Made by a program: the position numbers and the translations under genes. From Paenibacillus sp. (GTDB lineage Bacteria > Bacillota > Bacilli > Paenibacillales > NBRC-103111), in contig JARBUQ010000313.1 in the NCBI GenBank assembly GCA_029239545.1, positions 1 to 5,951 on the forward strand: a DNA stretch of 5,951 nt. The letters are read 5' to 3'. Positions 5,256-5,951 of this stretch are shown here, in pieces. Under the pieces are notes generated by a model. That model was given only the letters and a program-made list of their open reading frames with translations, did not search any database and was not told where the DNA came from. Numbering within the stretch: the stretch's first letter is position 1; every line of letters starts with the position of its first letter.

Positions 5256-5951
5256 CTACTTAGACTGTAAATTCACCTTGTCGAGGGAGTTTTGTCCTTT
5301 TGCTTGTATCGCGTCAATCGCCTCATCCAATGATTGTTGTCCTTGTATATAGGATTGAATTTCCTCATTCACAATCGGTGTAATTTCTGCAGCCAGGGGC
5401 TGCGGAAGCATGGTGACAGATGAGCTGGTGCCTGGACGCAAAATCGAGAATGCTTCCGCGCGGGCTGTCTCAGGTTTAATAGGAACGCTATTCAGGGTGC
5501 TGATTCCTCCGCCAGCTATTGAAGCCGCGTTCTTCTTAGCTATCGAAGCGCTATTAATCAGCTTGATGAGCTCCCAGCCATCCTCAGGACTCGACGCAGT
5601 GGCACTGATCGCATACACACCATCGACCGTCGTGAAGGTTGCTTCATCTTTATAGGAAGGATGAATGGGCTCCGTGACGATGTCCCAATCGAATGTAGAG
5701 AGATTGTGTCGCTTGCGGCCTTCAGCCAGATCATTGGCGAAACTCGAATATTGGATGATCATAGCTGCGTTGCCAGTCATGAACGAATTTCTTTTATAGA
5801 AATCAATACCTGAGATTGTCTCTGTCGTTCTGAGTGGCTGCTGCAGCCACCCTTTCTGTATACCGCCTGCAACCGTTGTCCATATTTTGCGATACGCCGG
5901 ACTATTAAGTAGAAGCTTGCTTCCCTCTGAATCCATCACACTTAAACGCTC
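5256..5951 (-). CDS. Second family 1 solute-binding protein, C-terminal half (partial, 5' end outside window)
   Basis: The frame stays open to the right edge, so the visible 231 residues, beginning ERLSVMDSEG, are the C-terminal half of a longer protein; the GTG at 5939 is not a start. It aligns by eye along its length with residues from about 224 of the neighbouring lipoprotein. SEGSKLLLNSPAYRKIW matches DGTKVILDSPAWMDAF, FMTGNAAMIIQYSSF matches FSAGKAAMMISTPEQ, FDWDIVTEPIHP matches LDWDLVTIPVDP, and GQQSLDEAIDAIQAKGQ matches GKQSVEETVKSIQAKAQ. The two are therefore diverged tandem paralogs. By family the N-terminus should carry a signal peptide and lipobox, which cannot be seen here. It ends in TAG at 5256, 19 bases before the start of the next gene. 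Confidence 0.9.
   Translation of the reverse strand, partial: ERLSVMDSEGSKLLLNSPAYRKIWTTVAGGIQKGWLQQPLRTTETISGIDFYKRNSFMTGNAAMIIQYSSFANDLAEGRKRHNLSTFDWDIVTEPIHPSYKDEATFTTVDGVYAISATASSPEDGWELIKLINSASIAKKNAASIAGGGISTLNSVPIKPETARAEAFSILRPGTSSSVTMLPQPLAAEITPIVNEEIQSYIQGQQSLDEAIDAIQAKGQNSLDKVNLQSK

Noticed and set aside
5389..5403. Perfect hairpin GCAGCC AGG GGCTGC
   Set aside because: It is also internal to the partial solute-binding protein gene, with no sign of function.
5834..5850. Perfect hairpin GTGGCTG CTG CAGCCAC
   Set aside because: It is within the coding region of the partial solute-binding protein and without a terminator tail on either strand.
5937..5939. GTG as start codon of the right-hand solute-binding protein gene
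   Set aside because: The frame continues open to the window edge, and alignment with the neighbouring paralog shows that about half the protein lies further upstream.

Overview
The window looks like chromosomal DNA from a low-to-mid GC Gram-positive spore-former, most likely Paenibacillus or a close relative. The evidence is strong AAGGAGG-type ribosome binding sites, GTG as well as ATG starts, a YkvI-type membrane protein typical of Bacillales, and tandem family 1 solute-binding proteins of the kind Paenibacillus carries in many copies. The genus is an inference; there is no rRNA or other marker gene here.

Layout from left to right. The last 34 codons of an unidentified plus-strand gene (1-105) are followed by a hairpin terminator shared with a converging DedA-family membrane protein gene (minus). 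A 158-base divergent promoter region separates DedA from a plus-strand YkvI-family transporter gene. That gene collides tail to tail, with an 81-base overlap, with a two-gene minus-strand operon encoding small membrane proteins I do not recognise (91 and 151 residues). A 280-base divergent region holding a perfect short palindrome and possible promoters separates the operon from a plus-strand EamA/DMT-family transporter gene. That gene overlaps by 12 bases the end of a minus-strand lipoprotein solute-binding protein gene. Immediately upstream of it in the same operon is a paralogous solute-binding protein gene that runs off the right edge.

The genes alternate strand in divergent and convergent pairs and do not form one pathway. 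Apart from the last two genes, which belong to a probable carbohydrate-uptake operon whose permeases must lie outside the window, all complete genes encode integral membrane proteins. I see no rRNA or tRNA gene, CRISPR array, insertion sequence, prophage gene or riboswitch. Nothing here clearly amounts to a new system. The least explained element is the small membrane-protein operon at 1897-2649. No gene-free stretch exceeds 300 bases.
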